Below, one piece after another: positions 28,184 through 39,175 of a stretch of DNA of 64,000 nt; within the stretch, counting starts at the first letter, position 1, and every line of letters starts with the position of its first letter. The DNA lies in NCBI GenBank assembly GCA_015183035.1, contig JACZZP010000013.1:2264512-2328511 (forward strand). Reading direction: 5' to 3'. The position numbers and the translations under genes were made by a program. The notes below the pieces were generated by a model. That model did not search any database and was not told where the DNA came from. It worked only from the letters and a program-made list of their open reading frames with translations. Source of the stretch: Meloidogyne chitwoodi. Lineage: Eukaryota > Nematoda > Chromadorea > Rhabditida > Meloidogynidae.

Positions 28184-30218
28184 ATGGGTTATGGTGTAAA
28201 GCCGATTCTCGTTTCTGCATCGATGGATAGCACAATCAGGTTTTGTTTTTCTGTATTGGTGTGACTTACAAATGCTTTTTTCTTTAGACTTTGGGACGTT
28301 GCGAAGCAGATGCAAATAGAAGCACTTCATTATAAGGTTAAACATTGACCAACCATTTTTTAAAATTTACAAATGTTTAAGTCGAATTATACTTTTGAGT
28401 TCATTCACAATTCTTTGAAATAATATGTTTTTTAGGAATCTCAAGTAAACACTATGTGTATTACTCCGGACGGTGCGCAATTTTTAATTGGTGCTTGGCA
28501 AAACTTACGTATCTACGACCTCAATTTTCTTACAAATACAGGATTGCATAATTCAGCGTAAGTTTATTTTGACAATTGTTTGGTATATAGTCGAGCTTAA
28601 AATCAATACTACTGATTTACCATTCATTAATAAAAACGAAATTTTTCTGTTCAATGAATCATTTTTACGTTAAGAGTTCATGAGAAAAACATTACAGCGG
28701 TTGGATTCCAAGGTGATGGTGTTTGGATGTATACTGGTGGTGAAGATTGCATGGCTAAGGTTCCACTCTTTTTCATTCTTATTTAAAAAATAATTAGATA
28801 GATTTGGGACATGAGAATAAACCAACTTAATTGTCAGCGAATATTTCAAGTTTGTTCTTTTCTCATTTTTTGTATGGATAATAGGTCAATACGCCTGTAC
28901 ACTCAATTGCACTACATCCGAATCAAGTTGAATTATTAATTTCCGACGCAACTGGAGCTGTATACATTTGGGATTTACGTTCCGATCGAGATGATACATT
29001 GGTGACGGAAGTGGACGTTTCTGAATACGTGTTTAGATTTAATATTTTTTATTTATTTGCTTTTTTTAGATTGTACATATTGATATAGATAGACTTGGTA
29101 AGTTGTATCATTTTTTCGAAATCACAAATTAAAATTTTTCGGTCGTCAATGTGCAGCCGTTACTAACAGGTTAATTAAACGCTACAAAAAAACTAATTAA
29201 GCAATCAGAGGTCATCTTTTCTTTTGGGAAATTAATCATAAAGGAGGTTTGGCTAAAACATTTCCACATCTCAATGCAATTGTTGATAATGGATCATCAA
29301 CGAAACTTCAAACCCATGAGAATTTGACAACTCACGAATTAAAATATGAACCGACACCGGTAAAGTTTTCTCAAAAAATTTTCAAATATCTTTCTAAAAA
29401 GACCGTTTTCGATTGCTATTTTTATAAATTATTGAAATTAGAAGTGCCTAAAAGTCGTTACTTTTGAATTTTCAGGAATTTTACTCAAGTTCAATTATTG
29501 ATACTGGGCTTCCTCCAATTGCACCGCCACCCTTATCAGAAATGGGCGGAGATGGTAGCGCGTTTTATGCACCCGTCCCTCGACAAAAATCAAAATCGGT
29601 TGTGAAAGAAGTGTCAACAACTGAAATTGGCGAAGAAAATGAGGAGTTGAAACAAATTGAACAAGGTTTTTATAAAAATTGAATTATATGAATTCAAAAA
29701 TTTTATGATTAAAGAAATGTTAAAAAATCCATCATCAATGACATCTACACCGCAGAATCGTTCATCTTTACCTGTAGATCTAATAAGTAACGCTAAATAT
29801 CGTATGAAATTGCGTGCTCACAAGTCTTTTGCATTAAAGTGTCGCTATCGACCTGATAGTTTAGCAATAGCGACGTGTTCTGCTGACCAGACAACTAAAT
29901 TATGGAGCGTTAGTGATCATAACTTGGTATTTAAAATATATTTTAATTACTAAACATTGAACTACTTTACGAAAGTTTAGTTAAGAACATATTCAGCTCC
30001 GGACAGTAAATGGATTTGGGATTGCGCTTTTACTAATGATTCAGCGGTAGAAAATTTTATAGTCTTATTTTTATTAGTTTACCAACTTTTAGTATATGAT
30101 AACAGCATCCTCTGATGGAATTCTCCGTATGTGGGATTTAGCATCATGTTCAGTTGTTCAAATGTATCAAGGACATTCATTGGGTATTACTTGCATGGCT
30201 TTTAAAGATTTTAGCTGA
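28184..30218 (+). CDS. lst-8: LST8 WD40 subunit of TOR complexes, with insert
   Basis: WD-repeat beta-propeller that binds and stabilises the TOR kinase domain in TORC1 and TORC2. ATG at 28184 ([20 protein letters not shown]), stop at 30218. Family signatures: [82 protein letters not shown] and [15 protein letters not shown]. Odd feature: between the WEINHKGG blade and [12 protein letters not shown] there are about 125 residues (about 29.24-29.80 kb) where human mLST8 has a short loop. The insert is low in hydrophobics, with [15 protein letters not shown] and an acidic stretch. It carries no stop codon once the short introns are removed. RalGAP-alpha follows 173 bp downstream. Confidence 0.9.
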
Positions 30219-30366
30219 TTTTTATTCACTTTATATTTTGAATATTTATAATATCGTTATAAAATTTTATTTGAAATTCGATATTTTCTTTTTCATCTTG
30301 TTAGACACTTAAAAGATACATATATTTATTGTTGATATATTTATGAGCGAAATCAATTTTATTTGT

Positions 30367-30391
30367 TTTTTTGCAGAAATTTTAATTCAAA
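30367..30391 (+). promoter_or_regulatory. Probable trans-splice acceptor between lst-8 and RalGAP-alpha
   Basis: A TTTTTTTGCAG acceptor ends at 30376, 15 bp before the RalGAP-alpha ATG and 158 bp after the lst-8 stop. There is no upstream exon in the gap. This fits spliced-leader addition to an internal operon gene; whether SL1- or SL2-type cannot be read from DNA. Confidence 0.5.
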
Positions 30392-33300
30392 ATGTTTACT
30401 TGGAAAAAACCACAGGATTTCCACTCATCACTTCAGCGGTTTTCGGATTTGAGTCGAGACGCAGGTTCACGATCAAAACACTTCAAATTGATTTTTGAGA
30501 ATCTCACCTCTGAAGTAAAGTTAATTTTTTAAACAAAGTCATTTTACATAATTATTGGGTTAAACAATTGAATTGTCATTCTGGTTTCATTTTTGAGGAG
30601 AAAAGGCAGTTAATTGAGAGTTTTGGATTTGAGCTGTTTCATCTAATAGATTCGCTTATTCTCTGCCATTATGGTCAACCTATTGAACAACAAACAGTTG
30701 CTGATATTGAGATGGCACTTGGAATACTTGAACAAGTTTTATTAAATGCACCTGAGTTTGTTGGAATTGGTTGGTCCATTTTTGTTAATTAAAAAATTAC
30801 TTCTAATAAGATTATGATTCAATAAAAGATCAAACTTTAAATTGTTTAATCAGGTTGGCAGAGGAACGGGATCGAATTTATCTTGAAGATGGTGCTTCAC
30901 CCTCGAAATGAAATGGCTGTTAGAAAACTTGCTATTCGACTCTTCATCATTTGGTAGTTTTTATTCATATTCGTTGTTTTTATTCAAATATCTAGGTATC
31001 AAATTTTGTCTGTCTATGGCCGTACTAGTCAAAATTTGGATACTGCTTTTCAGAGCTGTTTACCACACTTTCCGCTTCATGGAGATAATGATACTGAACG
31101 TATTTTAACTGTGCGTATAATTGGAAATAAATAATTGATTTTAGATTAAATTTAGATATTTTGTGAGGGTGGACCTACTTTTCTTAGTGATGAAGTTGCT
31201 GGGTTAAATTCTAAGTATGAACCAACTATGGGAATGGCAAAAAGTGTTCCTATCGTTGTCTGTACATCAACTGAAATAAATGTAGAGCCATCACAACAGC
31301 AACAAATTTCAATTGATACAAGAATATCAATTCGCGAACGAGCTAAAATACTTCAGGTTTTTATTATTATTATTGCATTATATATATTATTAAATATTGA
31401 CAGATATACCTTGATAAATTTCTCGAGTATGTTATTCGTGAAACCATGCGAATAAACTGGCCGAATCCTATACATCGTTTAGAATGTGCAAGATTTTTGT
31501 TGGACCGAATGATTGTTTTATATGTTTATGATTTATTTCCTGAGGCAGTTTCAAATTGTATCGATGTGTACAACAGCTTGGATATCGCATTAGCTCATGA
31601 AGTGAAGAATGAGAGGCCGCTTCTTGAAACTGCAGAACCTAAAACTATTGCAAGGTCGGTAACTTTTAAATTACATTATGTGTATTTCACAATTTTCATT
31701 TTAAGATTACTAAAATATTTTTTAATCATAAGGTACTGGCTTATCAGATTTTTTGTTCGTATTGCCGAGCCATCAGACGAGGTTCCGACTAGTGCTACTT
31801 CTTCCAATAACTTAACATCTGAGCAAAGCAATAGTTCTGGCAATAACATTCCTGGGCTTTCACTCTTTAAACAAGTATTTTAATTTTATAATTTTAGTTC
31901 CACATGTTTTATAATCTATGTTTTTAGGCACTATTTTCCTCACAAAAGGCTATTAATGTTTTACTTACAATGATGCGGGAAGCATTTTGGTTTTATCTCA
32001 TTATTTATTTTAAGTTTGCAATGATTTCAGTCTTCCACTTTCTTGCGTGAATGTTATACAAAAGGTCCTTTCAGTAATTCGTATCTGGCTTTCACAACAA
32101 GAAATTCCTGATTTTTTCGATTCAAAGCATGTATCCATGGATTTATGGACATTATTGCTGATTCGAATGATTTTTTCCTTTTTTCGTTCACCTTATCTTC
32201 TTGCCATTAATGATCGTCTTCCATCTGCGATTTCCATTACGCATAATATTCTTAAAATAGTCAGAGATCTGACAAATCCTTCAGGCATACGAGTTGTACA
32301 TATCTACTCCAAGGCTGTGTGGGAGGTTAAATAAATTTGTAATTTAATGCTTAAAAAGATTAAAAATTTTCTACTATTGAATACCAATACTTTTATATTT
32401 ATAGGAACTAATTAAAGTATTAATTTCTGTCATGGATTTGTGTATTACGCGATCTGATGCTTTTGGTCAAGCGACTACTGCAGGTTTCACTCGTACTCTA
32501 CTTGGTGCTTTGGTTTTTGTTCAAGTTCTCCGTGAAGTTAACATTGATAATCATTTTTGGGACTGCGTGTTGGTCGTATTTCAAAATGCTGCCTGGAAGT
32601 TGCAAATTATTGAGCAGTGGTCACGAATAACTATTAACATCACTAGAGCATTGATTTTAAATTTGTAATAATAAATTTATGATTTAATCTAATTTACTTG
32701 GCGTTATTAGATTTGCTGTAGAGATTTGTGGTGGCGGTTGTTCCCAGAAAGGGATTGATTCAAGTGATGAGATTCCTAACTTTTCTTCATTTGAAAATAC
32801 GGTTTTTAAAGAATTTATAATATATAAATTTCCAATGTTTTAAGAGCTGTCAAAACTTAAGATCAAGTGATAGTAGTAGTGCTGGCACTTGCCCTGAGAA
32901 TTCTATAACAGATGTATCCGAAAACCAACGATTATCGTCTTTATACCTAGGAGAACATGAGCATGTTTGTAAAATAAAAATATTTATGTAATTGGCAATA
33001 CCTTTTTAGTAAGAAACTATTTGTCTGAGGTTCGAATAGATTTGTAAATAAATATTACAAGAATTTGAATCTTTTCATATTTATAATCCCTTATCGGCGG
33101 TCTTTAATTTACATCTAAAATTGATTAGAATATTGATTTTTAAAAATTAGACACGTATTGTACCAATAAAAAACGTTTTTGTCAAATTTTATTTCGTTTA
33201 GTCGTTTTAATTTTCACTTTGCCAAATAATATTAACTTTAATTTTAAGCCTGATTGTGGCAATGCAATGGCGATTGTTTGGCTTCGAACATGGATGAGAA

Positions 33301-36264
33301 TTATTTGTTTGGTGGATACTACAATGTCTGTATGGAAGAATTGTCAGCAGGTGATCTCCCACCTACTAACATAATTGCTCAAATTTTTGCAGTTGGCTGT
33401 GCATACATATAGCTTTACTGTTAATATGCTCATTCAAATCGGTGAGGGAGCCCAGCCGAATAATTCTGCCAATGCCCTCATTCACTGGCTGGCAATACAA
33501 GTACTGCGTTTAGACGTGGCAGAACAGCCGCACGCACTTCCAATTGTGTTTTCCATACTAAGTGCACAGCCACTGCCACTACCTGTACGAGTCTTTATTC
33601 TTCACCGTATAATAGAATGCTTACGCGCAGAAGAAGTTGCTCCACTTGCTCTTGAGCATATTCCTTCGATAAATACTTTAGAAGGTTCCTTAGCAGAAGA
33701 ATAAAAATTTATATTTGCGAAATAAACAGATATGGCCATAATCTCAGATGAAACAATTGCAACATTACAAAGGCTTGTCAAAAATCAAGAATTTTCGACA
33801 AGAGCAATTCGTGTTGCTGCATTACTCTCTTTAAATCACACGGAAGCGGAAAAGGTTTTAACAACTAATTCTTAAAATGTAAATTATTTTTAGATTCTTA
33901 TTTCTCTTTTGGAAATACGTCGCCATTCACAGCAACAGCTCGACCAGTTTTCTTTGACGTTGTGTGTAAACGCTCTTTCACTTATAATCTTAGAAAGAGC
34001 TGATGCAGCATTATTTGATAGAATCCTTCATTTATTAATCGACCATCAATATGCAGGACGTGTTCTACCCATTTTCTGTGCTAATATTGGATCGGTTATT
34101 AGAGTTGGCTTTCATTCACAGTTGGTTGACGCAATTCAATTAGCTTTGTCAAAAGTTATTTTTAATATTTAATTCTGTTTAAATGAATAATAATGTTAAA
34201 ACTACACACTCTTATTTGAGGCTAAAAATGTGAACATGTTAAACGATTTGAAATGGCAACTTTGCACAATTTGTGCTAAGGAATGCATTGTTTTACAATG
34301 GAAAGAAACTTTGGCAGAACGGTTTAGAGCAGATAAGGATAACTTTTTCGAGGGCTTTGTTATTCGTCTTTCGGTAAACAAAATTGAGTTTGTACTTAAA
34401 ATATTCTTTCAGGGTCAATATCCACTTCCAGGCTTTTATATTACTCAATGGAATTCCCTGTATTCTATCCAAGAAGTGTCTTCTGCGACTGAAAAGGAAG
34501 AAGGCGAGGACAATACGATTTACATTAAAACAAGTTCATCAATTCTTAGGTTTTTTAATTGATACACCAATAACTTAAAATATATTTAGTCTAGGGAAGG
34601 AGGATCCACAGATGCTCTGGTGTAGGACAGCTGTTGGACGTTATGCCTATCAAATGGAGGTAATTGAAGTTGAGGATGAATCAAATGTTTTGGTGGATAG
34701 TTGGCTACATTCACTTGTTGATGAAAGTAATCATTTGTTTCAAGCCACAACAAGTACTCGACAGAAATCAACACTTGAAGATGAAATAATTGATCCATTC
34801 AAGGTTATTATTTTCAGATTCATACTCGAACTTGAATAAATAGGTTAAAATATTCCATACGTGGATTAAAATGGTGGCTTATGTTACACATCACTGTATA
34901 GATATTTTTAATTTAAGGAGCTTCCTTATCCTAGTCCACGCCACACTACTCCAATTACTCTTCCATCTTATATATCGCCTTCAAGCTTTGTTCATAAGGC
35001 TGATCTGATTCCATTAGATATTTCTGTACCTGAAATACTACAATTTATACAATCAAGTACTCGAGTGCCTGAAGAAACAACTGTTAATGGATGTGGTTTT
35101 GTAAAATCTTCAAATTTTATGTCAGAAACAAATGATAAAGTTGATGAAAATGGTAGCATCAAAGAATATTTTAATGTTGATTGGCGCAAATTTATTACTA
35201 CTTTTGATTTTTTTGAATCTGCTAAGGATTCACAATCAAATTTCCATAGAGAAATTCGCCATTTGGACTCTACAGTTTGCAGGGAAGTACACAAAGTTGC
35301 CGTTATTTATGTCGGCGGAGGAAATGATTTGCAAGTAGAAATAAATGAATACAATAGACAAATTTTTAGGATAAACAATCCATTCTTTCGAACAATACGG
35401 GATCAGAAACTTTTAATAAGTTTGTAGACGGACTAGGTTTTTTTTATTTTTTCATTCTGATTTAATAAATTTTTAGGATGGCCTGTTCATATTGGTTCTT
35501 CTGAATTTTCTGGATATAGTGGGGGTCTTCCAACTGGGTATTTTTTTATTTATAAATTTATACATATTTTATTCTAAAGACAAATGGCTATATATTATGC
35601 AACTGCTAATACTGAGCTAATTTTTCACGTTTCTACACTTTTGCTTGGCGATATCACACAACGCTTAAAACATTTGGGAAATGACGAAGTAAATAAACTT
35701 TAATAATAAAAACTATAAAGAACAGGTACACGTTGTTTGGTCTGAGAGTACAAAACCTTATCGTCGAGATATGATAGCGACTAGATTTTGTGATGTTTTA
35801 ATTGTGCTATATCTTGTAAGTCCGGTTCTCTTGCGTGTACACATTGAAGTTCAGGTTTATATTTTAAGTAATATTCAATTATGATGTATTTTTCAGGATC
35901 CGCGTTTGCAATTTGGCCCTCTTTTTGATGGTTGTATAAATTGCAAGCTCTATAATTTATTTTTGTTAATTTTAGGTGCATGTATCCATACATTCCAAGC
36001 GAGGTAAAAATTTTAAAGTTCCGGATGTTACATAACTTTTTTTAGTACATTGGTTCGTGAAACTGTTTTGAATGCTTCGCACGTAAATAATTATATTTCC
36101 AAAAATTGTAAGATTATTTACTTTAGGCTTACCGAAATCTTCGCGTGGAGTGTGACCGTCCTAATAAATATCGAGAGAAGGTTTTTCATGATACAAGAAA
36201 GATGCTTAAACCTATGTCATTGTCAAACTCGATAACGAGACTTCTTTATTCATCAGTTGAGTGA
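30392..36264 (+). CDS. Ral GTPase-activating protein, alpha subunit
   Basis: Catalytic subunit of the RalGAP complex, a TSC2-like regulator of Ral GTPases. Starts [20 protein letters not shown] at 30392 and ends [13 protein letters not shown] at 36264. About 1,400 residues over many exons. The N-terminal helical-repeat region includes [47 protein letters not shown] and [20 protein letters not shown]. The C-terminal Rap/Ran-GAP domain (about 35.48-36.26 kb) has [20 protein letters not shown], the catalytic Asn-thumb block HLGNDEVHVVWSE, a DVLIVLYL strand and QFGPLFDG. A stop at 33702 lies in an intron (33686-33732, GTTCCT...AACAG) and does not end the gene. It is shorter than the human alpha subunits (about 2,000 residues), mainly in the middle. 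Confidence 0.88.
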
Positions 36265-36653
36265 TCAGGAGCATTTTTTTATTATATCAATTTATCTAAT
36301 ATACAATAAAATTTCCTTCATATTTTAATTTTTAGCATTGATCCATTGAATTTTGATGGAATTTTCTGTGATATAAAATCTAATTACTTGCAATTATTTT
36401 ACACAATTTTATGCATGTTTTTGTTTTTACATTCCCAGACTATTTATATTACAATCCCTTCACTTGTGCTATTTCTTTCTTATTTTAAACATCTATTTTC
36501 GTGCCTTGCAAGAAAATTTGGATATGTTTTCTATTTATATGCATAAATTTTCAAATTAAAATGTGTGTATAAAACTATAGTTACATAGCTTCTAAAAATA
36601 TTTCACATGCTCTATTTTTTAAAATGAATTTAATTTAATATTGGCTAACACCG
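36265..36653. other. Intergenic spacer
   Basis: AT-rich; an open frame at 36346-36546 is low-complexity. No recognisable element. Spacing of 389 bp is compatible with either a separate promoter or an operon spacer. Confidence 0.5.
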
Positions 36654-37728
36654 ATGAATATTCTTCGTCATAAAAAATGGCATGTTCGTACTAAGGAAAA
36701 TGTTGCTCGAGTAAGACGTGATGAAGCAAAAGCAGCAGAGGAGGAGAAAGCTCGGGTTTAACTTTTTATATTTATAAACTTATTATATAATATAGTCTGA
36801 TCGCGCAAGTCTTGCCACTCATGAAGATCGTGTTCAAGTACTTTTTTGAATTATCTAATTAATTATTTTCTAAATTATTGTAGCGGCTTAAATTAAAACG
36901 CACAAACAATTTTGTAACAAGTGTCGGAGATATATTTGGTTTGTTTTTAAAATTCGTATTAGGAATTGTAGTTACTTAACTGATCCGGCTTTTGTAAGGA
37001 TTTTTGTGAAATCAGGTGCGTGTGATGATGACCAACAAAAACTAGGCGGAACATCCATTCCTTTCAGTGGCGAGCAACACGTCAACTTGTTTACAGAATT
37101 AGAGGAACAAGAACGTAAAAATTTGACATCTGGTAACAAGGAATATGCAACTGAAAAAAAAAAGGAACAAGATGATTGGGAATCGAAAGTTGGTAAGTAA
37201 AATAAAGTGGGAAAATTTGAGTATATTTTATCCAAGGGATCATGAAACGTTTTGCCGAAGATACAAAGGAATACTCAAAGGAAAGTGAATGGTGGGAAAG
37301 AATTCCATTAGTGCGCGAGAATACCAAAAACCCTAAAATAAGAAACAAGACATGTGAAAAGTTCTTAACAAGTGAAGAGAGAAATGCTATAAAACTTAGA
37401 AAGGAGGAAAAGAAAAGGAAGAAAAAGGAACGGAAGAGTAAAAGGAGAGAGAATGATAATGATCCTGGCTTTTCTAGTATGTTTTCAACTAAAATTTTAA
37501 AAACATTTTCAATTTTTCGGTTCATCTACAAAAGAGGAAAAGCGTAGGAATGTTCTTCGACAAGAGCGTTTGGCTAGAGAACATAAAGAGCAATTACGCG
37601 TTCTATCGTTACTCACAAAATCAGAAAAGAAAGAGGAGGAAAATGATGTTGATAAGATGATACAATTGAACAAGGATAGGGACCGTCAATACAATTCCCA
37701 ATTTAATCCTGAGTTTTCACGTTGCTAA
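36654..37728 (+). CDS. LENG1-like nuclear protein
   Basis: Starts [20 protein letters not shown] at 36654. The next residues, [14 protein letters not shown], complete the conserved N terminus of LENG1 (leukocyte receptor cluster member 1) and the CIR-like N-terminal domain. Ends [13 protein letters not shown] at 37728 after about six exons, roughly 260 residues, the usual size. It is highly charged with a [13 protein letters not shown] nuclear-localisation-type run. A WWERIP block lies in the middle. LENG1 homologues are linked to splicing-related complexes, but the molecular role is not established. Sits between RalGAP-alpha and PDCD6 on the same strand. Confidence 0.85.
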
Positions 37729-38018
37729 ATCTCTTAATAAGTTCGAATTATCCTCGTTTTCGGTTAATATGTATGTAGAAAAACAATATTTTTAATTTTC
37801 ATAAAATCTAGAAGGAACTCCTTATTTAATAGACATTTTAGTATTTTTTTATGATAGTTCTTTTAATTGATGTACATCGATCTGCGACTAAACGGCCAAT
37901 TGTAAAGACTCAATTTACAAAATTAAACTACAAATTTTTAAAGAGTAAATAATATATTTCATATTTAGTGTTAAGGTTATTATTTCTATTGTTTATTAAT
38001 TCAACAAGATAAAGAGAA

Positions 38019-38742
38019 ATGTATTCTCCGCAACAGCCTAATCTGCTACAGATCTTTCAAACTGTTGATACTGATCGATCTGGTCGTATTAGGTAATTAA
38101 ATATTATAATTGCAATTAATAGAATTTATAGTTCTGATGAGTTGCAGAGAGCGCTGTCCAATGGGACGTGGAGACCTTTTAATCCAGAAACTTGCCGCAT
38201 CATGATTTCTATGTTCGACTCCGACAATGACGGAGGAATTAGCTTCAATGAATTCCAAGCTCTTTGGAATGTGAGTTAACCTTTTCTTACTGATACATTT
38301 ATTATTCTAGTATGTGAATGACTGGAGTAGGACGTTTCGTACGTTTGATCAGGATAACTCTGGAAACATCGATCGTGGTGAATTGATGTCTGCGTTGACT
38401 AAATTTGGTATGATAAGTAGTTTAATTGATAGTAAGTTTCTGTCTAGGTTATCGTCTTTCGGAGCCGTTCTATAATATGCTTATGCAAAAGTTCGATCGT
38501 ACCCATTCAGGTTTACTTGATTGTTTTCTATGTTTCTGACTTGCTTTCAGGGCGTGTAAATTTCGACGACTTCATTCAGCTTTGTGTTGTTCTTCAAACT
38601 CTCACTGCTGCATTCCGTGAGAAGGATTCTGATAGAGATGGATGGATTCGAATTCGTAATAATTTTTATATTCGGTTTTTTTATAATTATCTTTTTAGAT
38701 TACGAGGAATTTCTCACGATGGTGTTTTCCATGAAGATCTGA
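38019..38742 (+). CDS. Penta-EF-hand calcium sensor PDCD6/ALG-2
   Basis: Calcium-dependent adaptor for ESCRT and COPII partners. ATG at 38019, stop TGA at 38742; about 180 residues, normal for the family. Five EF-hands are visible: DTDRSGRISSDEL, DSDNDGGISFNEF, DQDNSGNIDRGEL, DRTHSGRVNFDDF and DSDRDGWIRIHYEEF. ALSNGTWRPFNPETCRIMIS between hands 1 and 2 is an ALG-2 hallmark. The last hand is the family's dimerising EF5, and the protein ends FLTMVFSMKI. Loops 1 and 3 keep all calcium ligands; loop 4 starts DRTHSG as in degenerate EF4. Short introns of 30-50 bp separate the exons. Confidence 0.93.
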
Positions 38743-39175
38743 TAGAACGTGTTCATAAATATCGATATTTTTCCCACAGAGCAACGCATTTGCCTTTTCT
38801 TATCATATCACTTCTTTATCATTTTAAGCTAGAGTGCGCACAGCGAATCTTCATAAAAAGATATCATTTTTAATCTCAAACTATAATAACGTTTTACAAC
38901 AAATGTTGCGCTGTGTTTTACTCTAAAGCTTTATATTATCTAGATTCTATATACTTGTCTTTATTCTTTTTTTTAGTCAAAATGAAGAATGATATTCGAG
39001 TTTTCGTTATCTTTCAAATTATATTTGTGGAATTAATTAAGCATACTTAAAACCCGTTAATATTATATTTCGTTTAAAATGATTTTTGTATTGTTGCTAA
39101 GGTTTTTGGTTTCCTAAATATTTTATAAAATTGACTTATCCAATTTCATGTATCATTCAGATCAAATTTAATGCA
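38743..39175. other. Intergenic spacer with SL-type acceptor
   Basis: No coding sequence. ATCATTCAG ends at 39160, 15 bp before the SAFB-like ATG, and looks like a trans-splice acceptor. Confidence 0.45.

Noticed and set aside
33375..33733. Stop codon at 33702 suggesting that the RalGAP-alpha region is two genes
   Set aside because: The stop lies inside an apparent GTTCCT...AACAG intron (33686-33732); exons on both sides continue the same family in the right order, and the next segment LQRLVKN is part of it.
37091..37525. 144-residue minus-strand open frame
   Set aside because: It is antisense to the well-supported LENG1-like exons and mirrors their Lys/Glu codons as Phe/Leu/Ser.
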